A stretch of DNA of 64,000 bases from Limibacter armeniacum (GCF_036880985.1 NZ_JBAJNO010000009.1:3198501-3262500); one strand, 5' to 3'; positions 36,710 through 46,123 are shown, counted from the stretch's first letter. The notes: a model not told the origin generated them from the letters alone. Translations and numbers: made by a program.

Positions 36710-39046
36710 ATGAAGGACACCTTGCTGACTAAAGACTTAACCCTACTTAACAGGATCAGTATTCGCCACAAAATCTATTTTATAATTCTTATGGCAGCCT
36801 TGCTGTCGGTTTCTATTGTAGGTTGGGTGGGGTTTCGCTATTCGAGTGAGTCGATAGAGAATGCTTCCTTTGAAAAGTTGACTGCTATAAGGACGGCTAA
36901 AAAACAGGCAATGGGACGCTACTTTGACCAAATCCGCAAGCAAGTGATGGTCATGGCAGCTAGCCCTTTTGTTCAAAGTGCTGCACACGATATGTTGGAA
37001 GCACATAGGCAGATGGACCATTACTTTACAAAGTCTTATGTTGATAAGCAGCGAAGTGTGCTGTTACGGTACTATAAAGAAGAGATGGTGCAGCGCTATA
37101 AGCGAAAAAGTATGGCTGATTCTATTCTGAATTACCTGAAGGTGGCACCAATGCAAACAGTGCTAATGCAGTCGATGTTCATTGTGGATAACCCTAATGA
37201 AACATTTCAAAAGGAGCTTATGGAGCAGGTAAGAAGGAGGAGTGATGACCCAGGACTTTATAGTGCGACACATCAGCAGTACCATAGTACAATTAGAAAT
37301 TACCTTTACCAGTTTGGTTTCAGAGATATTCTGTTGGCAGATACAGAAGGGAATATTCTTTATTCTGTGAAGAAGGCTTCTGATTTTGGGATGAATTTGC
37401 TAGAAAGCCCTTTCAATAATACAGCCATTGCAGAAGCCTACCTGAAAGCAAGAGCAGAAACAGTAGGGCATAAAGTGGTGGTGTTGGACTTCAATCGATA
37501 TGAAGGCGGTTTTGGAGAGCCTGTTATGTTTTTTGCTGTACAGGTAAATTATGAGCAGCAGCAGATGGGAGTACTGCTTTTTGAGTTGCCTTTTGAGGCG
37601 ATTAATGAAATCATGAGTAGCAGCCATTCTTGGCAGGAGGATGGGTTGGGGAAAACAGGGGAAACATACTTAGTGGGACGTAACCTGACTTTGAGGAGTC
37701 ATCCAAGGCTTTTTGAAGAGAATGCAGATGAGTATCTACATTATCTGGATGAACTGTCAGAAGGAAATGGTCTTGTGAGGCAAATACAGCTGTACAATAC
37801 CCCAATACTTTGTCAAAAAGTCAATACCGAGCCTGTAAGGAAAGCTTTCACTGGGAAAGCTGCTGAGATGGTAACCCAGAACTTTATGGGAAAGGCTGTC
37901 TTAAGTGCGTATACACTAATGGATATTATGGGACTGGAATGGGCTATTATAACTGAAATAGAAACGGAAGAAGTATATGAAGTGATAAATGACCTTCAGT
38001 TTACAATATTGCTTACAGCAGCTATAGTGTTCTTGCTTATCCTGATTTTAGGGTGGTTTTACACTGCTATCTTTACCAAACCATTGATCAAGGTGAGAGA
38101 ATCTGCTGTTGGGTTAGCAGAAGGAAGGTTAGTGAAACCTTTGGATGTTGAAACTAAAGATGAAATAGGAAGGACATTAGAGTCTATGAACCTGCTAATA
38201 GCCCGAAATAAGGAAACAGCTGTTTTTGCACAAGAAATTGAAGCAGGTAGGTTTGATTCAGAATTTACGGTCTTCGGGAGTGAAGACCTTTTGGGAGGTT
38301 CTCTGAACAAAATCCGACATAAGCTGAAAGAAGTAGCAGAGGAAGACCGGATTCAAACATGGAAGCATAAAGGAATGGAGCTGTTTACAGAGCTTTTGCA
38401 TAGTAACGGCCCTGAAGGATTGGAGAAAATTCTTGATAAGATACTTTTTGAGTTGACGATGTACTTAAATGTACATCAGTCTGCGATCATGCTGATAGAG
38501 GAAGGTGCCGACGATGAAAAGGTATTGCTAATGAAAGCTTGTTATGCCTATGACCGAAAAAAGTTTTTGGACAAGGAAATTCCCTTGGATCAAGGGTTGG
38601 CAGGAAGATGTTGTCTGGAGGCAGAAACTATCTATATAGATGATGTGCCACCTGATTATCTTGAGATCAAGATAGGGTTAGGAAATGCGACTCCGAAAGG
38701 CGTATTAATAGTACCTATCAAGTTTAATGACCAAGTCTTGGGAGTATTGGAAATGATCTCTCTAAATCAGATTAAGCCTTTTGAAATAGCATTTGCAGAG
38801 CAAGTGGCAGAAAGCCTTGGAGCTGCCGTGTCAGTAATTATAACTAGCGAACACACGAATCAGTTGCTAGAAGAGTCCCAGATGCTGACCAATGAGCTTC
38901 AAGCTAGAGAAGAGGAGTTAAGGCAGAATGCGGAGGAGTTGGAAGCAACACAAGAGGAAATGGGAAGAAGGCAGCGAGAGCTGGAAGAGGAACTGATTAT
39001 ATTGAAAGAACAGAATCAGAAAACATTGGAAAATGATAACCATTAG
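36710..39046 (+). CDS. Cache-HAMP-GAF sensor protein without output domain
   Basis: A 778-residue membrane sensor. Helix 1 spans about residues 22-42; a large extracytoplasmic region (about 43-430) of Cache type includes DILLADTEGNILYSV and GLGKTGETYLVG; helix 2 is about 432-455; HAMP follows (KPLIKVRESAVGLAEGRL); GAF lies at about 565-710; a Glu-rich coiled coil (about 715-770) ends the protein. No histidine kinase, GGDEF, cyclase or methyl-accepting signalling module is present. It may act through its coiled coil on a separate partner. No partner gene is adjacent and a terminator follows. Confidence 0.8.
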   Translation: MKDTLLTKDLTLLNRISIRHKIYFIILMAALLSVSIVGWVGFRYSSESIENASFEKLTAIRTAKKQAMGRYFDQIRKQVMVMAASPFVQSAAHDMLEAHRQMDHYFTKSYVDKQRSVLLRYYKEEMVQRYKRKSMADSILNYLKVAPMQTVLMQSMFIVDNPNETFQKELMEQVRRRSDDPGLYSATHQQYHSTIRNYLYQFGFRDILLADTEGNILYSVKKASDFGMNLLESPFNNTAIAEAYLKARAETVGHKVVVLDFNRYEGGFGEPVMFFAVQVNYEQQQMGVLLFELPFEAINEIMSSSHSWQEDGLGKTGETYLVGRNLTLRSHPRLFEENADEYLHYLDELSEGNGLVRQIQLYNTPILCQKVNTEPVRKAFTGKAAEMVTQNFMGKAVLSAYTLMDIMGLEWAIITEIETEEVYEVINDLQFTILLTAAIVFLLILILGWFYTAIFTKPLIKVRESAVGLAEGRLVKPLDVETKDEIGRTLESMNLLIARNKETAVFAQEIEAGRFDSEFTVFGSEDLLGGSLNKIRHKLKEVAEEDRIQTWKHKGMELFTELLHSNGPEGLEKILDKILFELTMYLNVHQSAIMLIEEGADDEKVLLMKACYAYDRKKFLDKEIPLDQGLAGRCCLEAETIYIDDVPPDYLEIKIGLGNATPKGVLIVPIKFNDQVLGVLEMISLNQIKPFEIAFAEQVAESLGAAVSVIITSEHTNQLLEESQMLTNELQAREEELRQNAEELEATQEEMGRRQRELEEELIILKEQNQKTLENDNH

Positions 39047-39050
39047 AAAC

Positions 39051-39082
39051 AAAAAAAGCCTTGCAATTGCAAGGCTTTTTTT
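39051..39082. terminator. Bidirectional terminator between the sensor gene and the tRNA array
   Basis: AAAAAAAGCCTTGC and GCAAGGCTTTTTTT pair around AATT; A-runs and T-runs on either side serve both the rightward sensor gene and the leftward tRNA genes. Confidence 0.9.
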
Positions 39083-39084
39083 AG

Positions 39085-39158
39085 CTCCTCAGGTTGGACT
39101 CGAACCAACGACCCTCTGATTAACAGTCAGATGCTCTAACCAACTGAGCTACTGAGGA
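39085..39158 (-). tRNA. tRNA-Asn (anticodon GTT), copy 4 in transcription order
   Basis: A 74-base cloverleaf on the minus strand: acceptor TCCTCAG/CTGAGGA with discriminator G, D arm with AGCTCAGTTGGTTAGAGC, anticodon loop CTGTTAA (GTT, Asn), and T arm with GGTTCGAGTCC. CCA is not encoded. Confidence 0.96.
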
Positions 39159-39186
39159 ATGATAGTATAAGAAGTTTGTTGTATTG

Positions 39187-39260
39187 CTCCTCAGGTTGGA
39201 CTCGAACCAACGACCCTCTGATTAACAGTCAGATGCTCTAACCAACTGAGCTACTGAGGA
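39187..39260 (-). tRNA. tRNA-Asn (anticodon GTT), copy 3
   Basis: The same 74-base sequence as its neighbours, with anticodon GTT; only the spacers between copies differ. Confidence 0.96.
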
Positions 39261-39286
39261 ATAGGTCTTTCTTTAAATTGTTATAG

Positions 39287-39360
39287 CTCCTCAGGTTGGA
39301 CTCGAACCAACGACCCTCTGATTAACAGTCAGATGCTCTAACCAACTGAGCTACTGAGGA
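39287..39360 (-). tRNA. tRNA-Asn (anticodon GTT), copy 2
   Basis: The same 74-base tRNA-Asn sequence, 26 bases from the next copy. Confidence 0.96.
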
Positions 39361-39386
39361 AGATTATATAACAATTTTTTGCTTAG

Positions 39387-39460
39387 CTCCTCAGGTTGGA
39401 CTCGAACCAACGACCCTCTGATTAACAGTCAGATGCTCTAACCAACTGAGCTACTGAGGA
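39387..39460 (-). tRNA. tRNA-Asn (anticodon GTT), copy 1
   Basis: The first of four tandem tRNA-Asn genes in the direction of transcription. The four repeat at about 100-base intervals and probably form one transcript that ends at the terminator at 39051-39082. Confidence 0.96.
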
Positions 39461-39742
39461 ATTTCGGAAAGCTTGTTTCCGATTAAGCAGTGCAAAAGTA
39501 GCAGGAAGAATTATTTCTGCAAAAGAATTTATGAAAAAAGTAGTATTAAAGATAGTAGATTTTTGATTATCAGCATGAAAAATTACAGATGAAAATATAT
39601 GGAGATAGCTTCTGAGTGGAAGGTTTTAGAATTATAAGGTTTTTAACAGTGTGTAAACATTTGCGATTGCATATCTTCGCACCACATTGTAAATACAGCG
39701 ATGTGATTTGATCACAGAGGTAAACTAAACACAAGCAAAAAA

Positions 39743-41806
39743 ATGAAAAAACTGGTGATGCTGTTTGCTGCAATGGCCTTTTTGATGCAAGGCTATGCGC
39801 AAGACAAAATGACACCTGAGTTGCTTTGGAAACTCGGCAGGGTAAGTGACGTGCAGGTTTCTCCTGATGGTAATACGTTACTTTTCGGTATTACATATTA
39901 TGATATTACTGAAAATAAAGGGAACAGAGATTTGTACAGTATGCCTGTTACAGGTGGAGAACCAATTAAACTGACAGAAACTTCTTTCTCAGAGTACAAT
40001 GCTGTGTGGAGACCTGATGGCAAGAAAGTTGGTTTTTTAGCTGTTCAAAAAAATGGACTGCAATTGTTTGAGATGAACCCTGATGGTTCTGAAGTAAAGC
40101 AGGTGACTGATATTGAAGGTGGTATTGGTAACTTCAGCTATTCTCCAGCAGGAAACTATGTGTCATTCACAAGAGAAATTACCATCAATAAAATCGAAGC
40201 TGCTGACCAGTATGAGGATCTTAAAAAAGCAGATGTAAAGATTATTGATAACCTGATGTACCGTCATTGGGATCATTGGGAAGATGGTGCTTTCAGTCAC
40301 GTATTTATAGCTCCTTACGAAAATGGTCAGGTAGGACAAGTAAAAGACCTGATGGAAGGCGAAGCATTTGATGCACCGTTAATGCCATTTGGAGGCGTTG
40401 AAGAAATCACATGGAGTCAGGATGGTAAGACATTGGTATATGTGTCAAAGAAGAAAACAGGTAAGGACTATGCAGTAAGCACAAATTCCTCATTGTACTT
40501 CTATGATCTGGAAACAGGCAAGACAACTGAGTTTGAGCAAGGTGTAGATGGTTATGACAATCAGCCTGCTTACTCTCCGGACAATAGCAAGATCGCATGG
40601 TTGGGAATGGGACGTGATGGCTATGAGTCAGACAAAAACGTTTTGTACATCTATGATTTTGCTAAAGCAAAAAGATATGCCATTACAAAAAATTGGGATG
40701 AGACTGTGGGTAGTTTTATCTGGTCAGAAGATGGCAAATCAATTTATTTTGTAGCTGCGGTGAATGCAACTTATCAGCTATTTGAAGTCAAACTGCCTAA
40801 AAACCTTGACAAGAAAGAGGTAGCAGCAGAAGATATTCGCATGATTACAGAAGGTGAGCACAACTATCAATCTGTAGCTCAGGTGGGTGATGTGCTGATA
40901 GGAATGAAGCAGTCAATGAAGCAAGCTTCAGAACTGTGGACGGTGAATATCAAGAAAGGAACAGAAACAGCCATTACGGGAATCAACAATGATATTTTCA
41001 GCAAGCTTGATAATATTACTGTAGAGAAACGAATGGTGAAAACTACAGACGGCAAAGACATGTTAGTTTGGGTAGTTCTGCCTCCTAATTTTGACCCGAA
41101 CAAGAAATACCCTACACTGCTTTATTGTCAGGGAGGACCACAGTCTCCAGTTTCACAATTCTATTCGTATCGTTGGAACTTCCAGCTGATGGCATCCAAA
41201 GGATATATTGTAGTGGCTCCTAACCGTAGAGGTCTGCCTTCATTTGGTACAAAATGGAATGAAGATATCAGTGGTGACTGGGGTGGACAGCCGATAAAGG
41301 ATTACCTAGCAGCTATTGATGATGTAGCCAAAGAGCCATATGTAGACCAAGATAGATTAGGGGCAGTAGGAGCGTCTTATGGAGGTTACTCTGTATATAT
41401 GTTGGCAGGTATCCATGAAGGAAGGTTTAAAGCTTTTGTATCGCACTGTGGCCTTTTCAATATGGAAAGCTGGTATGGTACTACTGAAGAGTTGTTCTTT
41501 GCTAATTGGGAGCTGAAAAAACCATATTGGGAATACCCTCAAGCGAAAGCGTATACAGAATTCTCTCCTCATAGATATGTACAAAACTGGGATACACCTA
41601 TTCTGGTCATTCATGGAGGAAACGACTTCCGTGTGCCGGAGTCAGAAGGTATGCAAGCTTTTCAGGCTGCACAACTAAGAGGGGTTCCGAGCAAATACCT
41701 GTACTTCCCGAATGAAGGACACTGGGTATTGAAACCTCAGAATGGCTTGGTATGGCATAGGGAGTTTTTCAAATGGCTGGATCAGTGGTTGCAAAATGAC
41801 CTGTAA
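39743..41806 (+). CDS. S9-family (prolyl oligopeptidase-type) peptidase
   Basis: A 687-residue exported serine peptidase. A signal peptide (about residues 1-19) is followed by a seven-bladed propeller of WD40/PD40-like repeats (about 30-420, with SPDGNT-, RPDGKK- and SPDNSK-like motifs) and an alpha/beta hydrolase domain (about 430-687). The catalytic triad is Ser in GASYGGYS, Asp in GGNDFRVP and His in NEGHWVL. Dipeptidyl or oligopeptidyl peptidase activity is likely; the exact specificity is open. It stands alone and has a terminator. Confidence 0.92.
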   Translation: MKKLVMLFAAMAFLMQGYAQDKMTPELLWKLGRVSDVQVSPDGNTLLFGITYYDITENKGNRDLYSMPVTGGEPIKLTETSFSEYNAVWRPDGKKVGFLAVQKNGLQLFEMNPDGSEVKQVTDIEGGIGNFSYSPAGNYVSFTREITINKIEAADQYEDLKKADVKIIDNLMYRHWDHWEDGAFSHVFIAPYENGQVGQVKDLMEGEAFDAPLMPFGGVEEITWSQDGKTLVYVSKKKTGKDYAVSTNSSLYFYDLETGKTTEFEQGVDGYDNQPAYSPDNSKIAWLGMGRDGYESDKNVLYIYDFAKAKRYAITKNWDETVGSFIWSEDGKSIYFVAAVNATYQLFEVKLPKNLDKKEVAAEDIRMITEGEHNYQSVAQVGDVLIGMKQSMKQASELWTVNIKKGTETAITGINNDIFSKLDNITVEKRMVKTTDGKDMLVWVVLPPNFDPNKKYPTLLYCQGGPQSPVSQFYSYRWNFQLMASKGYIVVAPNRRGLPSFGTKWNEDISGDWGGQPIKDYLAAIDDVAKEPYVDQDRLGAVGASYGGYSVYMLAGIHEGRFKAFVSHCGLFNMESWYGTTEELFFANWELKKPYWEYPQAKAYTEFSPHRYVQNWDTPILVIHGGNDFRVPESEGMQAFQAAQLRGVPSKYLYFPNEGHWVLKPQNGLVWHREFFKWLDQWLQNDL

Positions 41807-41829
41807 TATCTAGGTTTATAGATGATTAG

Positions 41830-41866
41830 AAAAGAGCACTTGTTGAGAAGCAGGTGCTCTTTTTTT
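41830..41866 (+). terminator. Intrinsic terminator after the S9 peptidase gene
   Basis: AAAGAGCACTTG and CAGGTGCTCTTT pair over 12 positions around an 8-base loop, followed by a run of T. Confidence 0.9.
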
Positions 41867-42388
41867 GTGGTTAGCATCATGAATAAGTACTAAACAGCAA
41901 ACCGGGGTTGGCTTCTTATGGTAAATAGATAATTTTTCACTCGTGGGCACAATGTAATGTGAGTGTTGTTATGAATTTGAAAGAAAAAAATGGTAATATA
42001 AACTATGGTTTTAAAGAGCCATCAAGGACTAAAGCAAAAGAGAATTAATTAAAAACCTTATATTAATAACAAAGCTTACTCAAATCCTAAGTACTAAAAG
42101 AGAGAAACACTGAATTATTACCTTAATTAACCTTAAACTACTATTGATTGATAATCAGTGGTATAATTCGTTAGCCATTTTATAGGTAAAAAAAGAAGGA
42201 TCAAATACAGGATTTTTAGCACTCAAAACACATTCATGGCATGGAATCTGATACATGTGGCAATAATGTTGAGTGACGTTGAAAAAATATTAGGTATTAT
42301 CATAAGAACTGATTGCCAGTATCAATAATGACCGTTTTTTCGGATTAAAAATCAGCAAAAAATATATCTCAAAAATATTGTATAGGGA

Positions 42389-42450
42389 GTAAAAAAAGGG
42401 GTGGCAGGAAATACCTTTCTTTTCCCAACAAGTTTCCTCCCCCCTTTTAC
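42389..42450. repeat. Long imperfect inverted repeat upstream of the CHRD gene
   Basis: GTAAAAAAAGGGGTGGCAGG on the left and CCTCCCCCCTTTTAC on the right pair as GTAAAA/TTTTAC, GGGG/CCCC and GG-AGG/CCT-CC with small bulges, around a loop of about 21 bases. It lies about 140 bases before the CHRD start codon and has no T-run. It is a possible leader structure. Confidence 0.45.
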
Positions 42451-42591
42451 AATTTGCCATTTTTGTACCCTTCATAATTACAAAATCCAACCAAGTCTCT
42501 TCTTACGTAAATATTTAATAGAAAATGGCTTTATGGAGAACCAGTTCATAGGGCCTTTGCAATTATTTTTCATAACCCAATACAAATTGCT

Positions 42592-43905
42592 ATGAAACAG
42601 AATACACCTTGGTATGTGCTACTTTTGTTGTCCCTTTTTGTCATCTCCTCATGTGATGATGACGATGATGGAGGTACAACCCCCACACCTGACCCTGAGA
42701 TAGTTCAAGAATGGACCGTAGAGTTGAGTCCTTCAGATGAGGTACCTGCCATAACAGGCAGGGATGAAACAGGTACAGCAGAGCTGACTTTGTACGATGA
42801 TAATACGTTAGAATACACAATTACAGTAAATGACCTGTCAGACACAGATGAGCTGACTATGGCTCATATTCATACGGGAGGACCAACAGAAACAGGAGAT
42901 GTACTGATCACATTGGTAGATGGTACAGATATAGTATTTGACTCCAATAACAGTGTTACTAACACGATTGACCTGACAACAGCTCAAGTTGATTCATTGA
43001 CGAATTCTCCTGACAATCTATATGTCAATGTTCATTCCACGGAAGAACCAAATGGCTTATTGAGAGGTCAGCTTGAAGGAGGAGGTGGAGGTACTGAACC
43101 AGAGGTGGTTCAGGAATGGGAAGTAGCTTTAAGTCCTAAACTTGAAGTGCCTGCCGTAGCAGACAGAGAAGAAACAGGGATGGCAAAATTCACCTTGTAT
43201 GACAACAATGAGTTGATATATGAAATTATGGTGGATGGTTTGGCTGAGACTGATGAGTTGACTGCTGCACATATACATACTGGTAATCCAGCTCAAAGTG
43301 GTGATGTTTTGTTCACATTGGTAGATGGTACAGATATAGTATTTACCGATAACATGGTAACAGATACGTTGACACTGACAGAAGAAGAAGTGACGACAAT
43401 CCAAGGAATGGACCTTTATGTAAATGTACATTCAACTGAGGTGCCATCAGGATTGGTTAGAGGTCAATTGGATGTTATGATCGATATGGCTGCTGATGTG
43501 CCACTTGCCGTAGATAATGAGACAGATCCTTTAGAGGGTAGAACAGAGACAGGTACAGCCATTCTTCGTATGACAGCCGATAGCGTATTATTCTATAGTC
43601 TTGAAGTAGAAGGGTTGGATGCGGAGGATATGCTGACGATGGCACATATACATGCTGGTGCTGCTGGTGCAGATGGGGATGTGATTGTAGACTTGTTGGA
43701 TGGTGTGTCATTTGAAGATGTAGAAGGCAATCAGTTTGTGCAAGACAGTGTAATGGTAACAGATGTGACGATTTATGAAACAGTTACTGGAGGCGATGCC
43801 TATGTGAATATCCATTCTAATGATGCTCCATCAGGACTGGTTAGAGGTCAGGTTGACGAAAACCGAACCATCATAACCAATGAAGAAGAGGGTGCTGGAC
43901 AATAG
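42592..43905 (+). CDS. Lipoprotein with three CHRD domains
   Basis: A 437-residue lipoprotein: signal peptide and lipobox ISSC (Cys at about 21), an acidic DDDDD and Pro/Thr linker, then three CHRD domains (about residues 41-165, 172-290 and 293-425). Each repeats a start near LSP-(S/K)xEVPA, an H-I-H-x-G motif and a closing YVNVHS or YVNIHS with GLxRGQ. CHRD domains are beta-rich extracellular modules first described in chordin; the bacterial role is unknown. The acidic residues after the lipid cysteine would favour surface display in Bacteroidota. A terminator follows. Confidence 0.87.
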   Translation: MKQNTPWYVLLLLSLFVISSCDDDDDGGTTPTPDPEIVQEWTVELSPSDEVPAITGRDETGTAELTLYDDNTLEYTITVNDLSDTDELTMAHIHTGGPTETGDVLITLVDGTDIVFDSNNSVTNTIDLTTAQVDSLTNSPDNLYVNVHSTEEPNGLLRGQLEGGGGGTEPEVVQEWEVALSPKLEVPAVADREETGMAKFTLYDNNELIYEIMVDGLAETDELTAAHIHTGNPAQSGDVLFTLVDGTDIVFTDNMVTDTLTLTEEEVTTIQGMDLYVNVHSTEVPSGLVRGQLDVMIDMAADVPLAVDNETDPLEGRTETGTAILRMTADSVLFYSLEVEGLDAEDMLTMAHIHAGAAGADGDVIVDLLDGVSFEDVEGNQFVQDSVMVTDVTIYETVTGGDAYVNIHSNDAPSGLVRGQVDENRTIITNEEEGAGQ

Positions 43906-43930
43906 ATAATAGTTAAGTGATAAATAAAAA

Positions 43931-43980
43931 AGAAGGGCTCCACTCACAATCAACTTTGTGGGAGGAGCCCTCTTTTTTTT
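43931..43980. terminator. Bidirectional terminator between the CHRD and isoaspartyl peptidase genes
   Basis: GGGCTCC-ACTCACAA and TTTGTGGGAGGAGCCC form a long stem with a short loop, with a T-run on the right and an A-run (T on the minus strand) on the left. Confidence 0.88.
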
Positions 43981-43991
43981 AAATGAAAAGC

Positions 43992-45011
43992 CTATTCTTC
44001 ATCATTGTAAATAAATACACCTGTTTCACCATTGACTTTTTTGAAGCCCCTAAACATGCCTGGTGTATTGAAGGTCATCATAATATTTCCCTCCTTATCA
44101 AGTCCAATCACTCCACCCGTACCACCAAGGTCAGTTAATTGCTTCATAATTACATCTTGTGATGCATCTTGTAAAGAAACACCTTTGTATTCCATTTGTG
44201 CAGAAATATTGTGAGCAATAGCCAATCGAATAAAGTACTCGCCATGTCCTGTACTAGATATGCCACACGTTTGGTTGTTGGCATAAGTACCTGCACCAAT
44301 GATGGGAGAGTCGCCAATTCTACCGAATCGTTTATTGGTCATTCCCCCTGTTGAAGTTGCAGCCACAATATTTCCTTGTTGATCTAATGCGACAGCTCCA
44401 ACCGTTCCGAACTTGAAGTTGTTGTTGCCTTCAGGGTTTCCTAAGTGACCACGGCTTTCGTCCATTGTCTTGGCTTTTTCAAGTTGCTGCTTACGCCTGT
44501 CAGTGATAAAATAGGAAGGATCTACTAACTCAAGCCCTTCATCTTTGGCAAAGGCTTCAGCTCCTTTTCCAGACAGCATCACATGTACAGAATTGTCTTT
44601 GACAGCTTTAGCTGCTAATACAGGGTTTTTGATGTTGGTAACACCTGCTACAGCACCTGCTTCCAGTGTTTTGCCATCCATGATGGAAGCATCCAGTTCG
44701 CAGTGTCCTGCATTGGTTAGTACTGCACCTTTACCTGCATTAAAGAGCGGTGAGTTTTCCATAACCATTATAGAGGCGATTACGGCTTCTTCACTGGTGC
44801 CTCCATTTTCTAGAATAGCATAGCCAGCATCCAGTGCTTCTTGCAGCTTTTCACGATATGCCTTATCCTTTTCAGGAGTCATGTTCTTTTTCAAAATAAC
44901 ACCTGCTCCACCATGTATAACAAGAGCAATCTTTTTGTTGCTTTGAGCAAATAGTCCAGAGCAACATAAAACAGCAGCAGTCAGTAGCAGTAGTTTTTTT
45001 AGGGTTTTCAT
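43992..45011 (-). CDS. Exported isoaspartyl peptidase / plant-type L-asparaginase
   Basis: A 339-residue Ntn-hydrolase precursor that cleaves isoaspartyl peptides and often asparagine. A signal peptide (about 1-22, ending LFAQ) is followed by IHGGAG near 33-38, NAGKGAVL near 90 and the autocleavage site GTVGAVA, where Thr becomes the nucleophile; STGGMTNKR and GAGTYAN are substrate-side motifs. Length and order are normal. The signal peptide suggests periplasmic action. It converges on the CHRD gene and shares its terminator. Confidence 0.92.
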   Translation of the reverse strand: MKTLKKLLLLTAAVLCCSGLFAQSNKKIALVIHGGAGVILKKNMTPEKDKAYREKLQEALDAGYAILENGGTSEEAVIASIMVMENSPLFNAGKGAVLTNAGHCELDASIMDGKTLEAGAVAGVTNIKNPVLAAKAVKDNSVHVMLSGKGAEAFAKDEGLELVDPSYFITDRRKQQLEKAKTMDESRGHLGNPEGNNNFKFGTVGAVALDQQGNIVAATSTGGMTNKRFGRIGDSPIIGAGTYANNQTCGISSTGHGEYFIRLAIAHNISAQMEYKGVSLQDASQDVIMKQLTDLGGTGGVIGLDKEGNIMMTFNTPGMFRGFKKVNGETGVFIYNDEE

Positions 45012-45493
45012 AAAAAGTCCGTTATCAGTTTATTTTTAAGAAATAGTCCATTTAGAGAGGAAATATACAGAAATACCGTGTAACCTTTTTTCTGTATTTC
45101 ATTATGGGGATAAATGTACCATAATGACTTTAACCTTGATCATATATCGTTTACTGAGTTTCCTCTTGCTCATTGAGCAAGGGGAGTATTTGGTGCTGCA
45201 CAGTTCAAATTGTAGGTTTCCCTTTTTTGGGGAAATTATTGGTCGACGGGAACTGACAAACATCCTTCCTTTGACAGCCGTAAAAGCCCGCGACCCACCT
45301 TTTCCTGTTTAACTGCGAATAAAGCAACCCAATTGAAATGACCGGTAATTCTTTCTGATGATGTCACATCGGGAAAAATTGCCGGTCATTTTTTTATGGA
45401 GTTTAGGGGTTTGGCACAATGTGGATGTCTTGACAGATTCTTTATATTGCTTTTTTATGAGAATCTAAATAGTTCATTTTAAACTTTATTGCC
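45012..45493. other. Intergenic region ahead of the biotin operon
   Basis: This 482-base divergent region holds a strong rightward terminator (45337-45395) although no supported rightward gene lies upstream. A 62-codon frame at 45124-45312 has poor composition and is not accepted as a gene. The inverted pair ATACAG/CTGTAT lies near 45064-45105. A small RNA or an attenuated leader of bioD is possible. Confidence 0.5.
45337..45395 (+). terminator. Strong terminator without a visible upstream gene
   Basis: AAATGACCGG and CCGGTCATTT, extended by TAATT/AATTG, form a stem of about 14 bp; the loop contains an inner GATG/CATC hairpin; 7 T follow on the plus strand only. It lies about 100 bases before bioD. 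Confidence 0.75.
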
Positions 45494-46099
45494 ATGCAAT
45501 TTTTTATAACAGCCATTGGGACAGACAGTGGCAAATCGCTGGTGAGTGCCATATTTGTTGAAGCTTTAAAGGCTGACTATTGGAAGCCAATTCAGGCAGG
45601 GTTTCCACGAGATACAGATACAGTTCAGGCACTGGTCTCCAATAAGCAGTCTGCGTTTTATTCGGAAGCTTACTTGTTGAGTATGCCAGCCTCACCACAT
45701 GCAGCGGCTTCTCAAGATGGAGAGCGTATAGACCTTTCTATTGTGGTTCCGCCTAAAACATCAAAGGACCTGATTGTGGAAGGAGCAGGAGGTGTATTGG
45801 TTCCCGTAAATGACCATGATTTTGTGATTGATATGCCACAGCAATGGAAGATGCCTGTTGTACTGGTTTCAAACCATTACCTCGGTAGTATTAACCATAC
45901 ATTGTTGACGGTAAATGAATTGAAAAGACGCAATATTGAGGTAGTAGGTATTGTGTTTAATGGAGAAGAGAATAAAGAATCTGAAAGTATTATCCTGAAA
46001 CATTCTGGGTATAAGACTTTGCTTAAAATCCCTCAATTGGAAAAAGTGGATAAGGAAACAGTCAAGAAGTATGCAGAAGAGTTAAGGAAAAACCTTTGA
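45494..46099 (+). CDS. bioD: Dethiobiotin synthetase
   Basis: A 201-residue ATP-dependent carboxylase that closes the ureido ring of biotin. The P-loop is GTDSGKS (residues 8-14), simpler than the common GTDTDVGKT; KPIQAG near 31-36 and VEGAGGVLVPV near 95-105 are the other family motifs. It opens the biotin operon; bioA follows after 24 bases. Confidence 0.92.
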   Translation: MQFFITAIGTDSGKSLVSAIFVEALKADYWKPIQAGFPRDTDTVQALVSNKQSAFYSEAYLLSMPASPHAAASQDGERIDLSIVVPPKTSKDLIVEGAGGVLVPVNDHDFVIDMPQQWKMPVVLVSNHYLGSINHTLLTVNELKRRNIEVVGIVFNGEENKESESIILKHSGYKTLLKIPQLEKVDKETVKKYAEELRKNL

Positions 46100-46123
46100 T
46101 TAAAATGAAAAACTAAATTGACA

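Larger units (their letters stand above)
41807..42591. other. Long AT-rich intergenic region
   Basis: This 785-base gap separates the S9 peptidase from the CHRD lipoprotein. It contains the terminator at 41830-41866 and a long imperfect hairpin at 42389-42450. Short open frames on both strands have no start context or coding look. I see no RNA gene. Confidence 0.6.

Noticed and set aside
42290-42595. Frames of 64-66 codons on both strands before the CHRD gene
   Set aside because: They coincide with the long hairpin and have biased, non-coding composition.
45124-45312. 62-codon frame upstream of the biotin operon
   Set aside because: Its hydrophobic start is followed by a random-looking Pro/Arg-rich end; no promoter or family was seen. 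A transcript may exist here but this frame is not a convincing gene.
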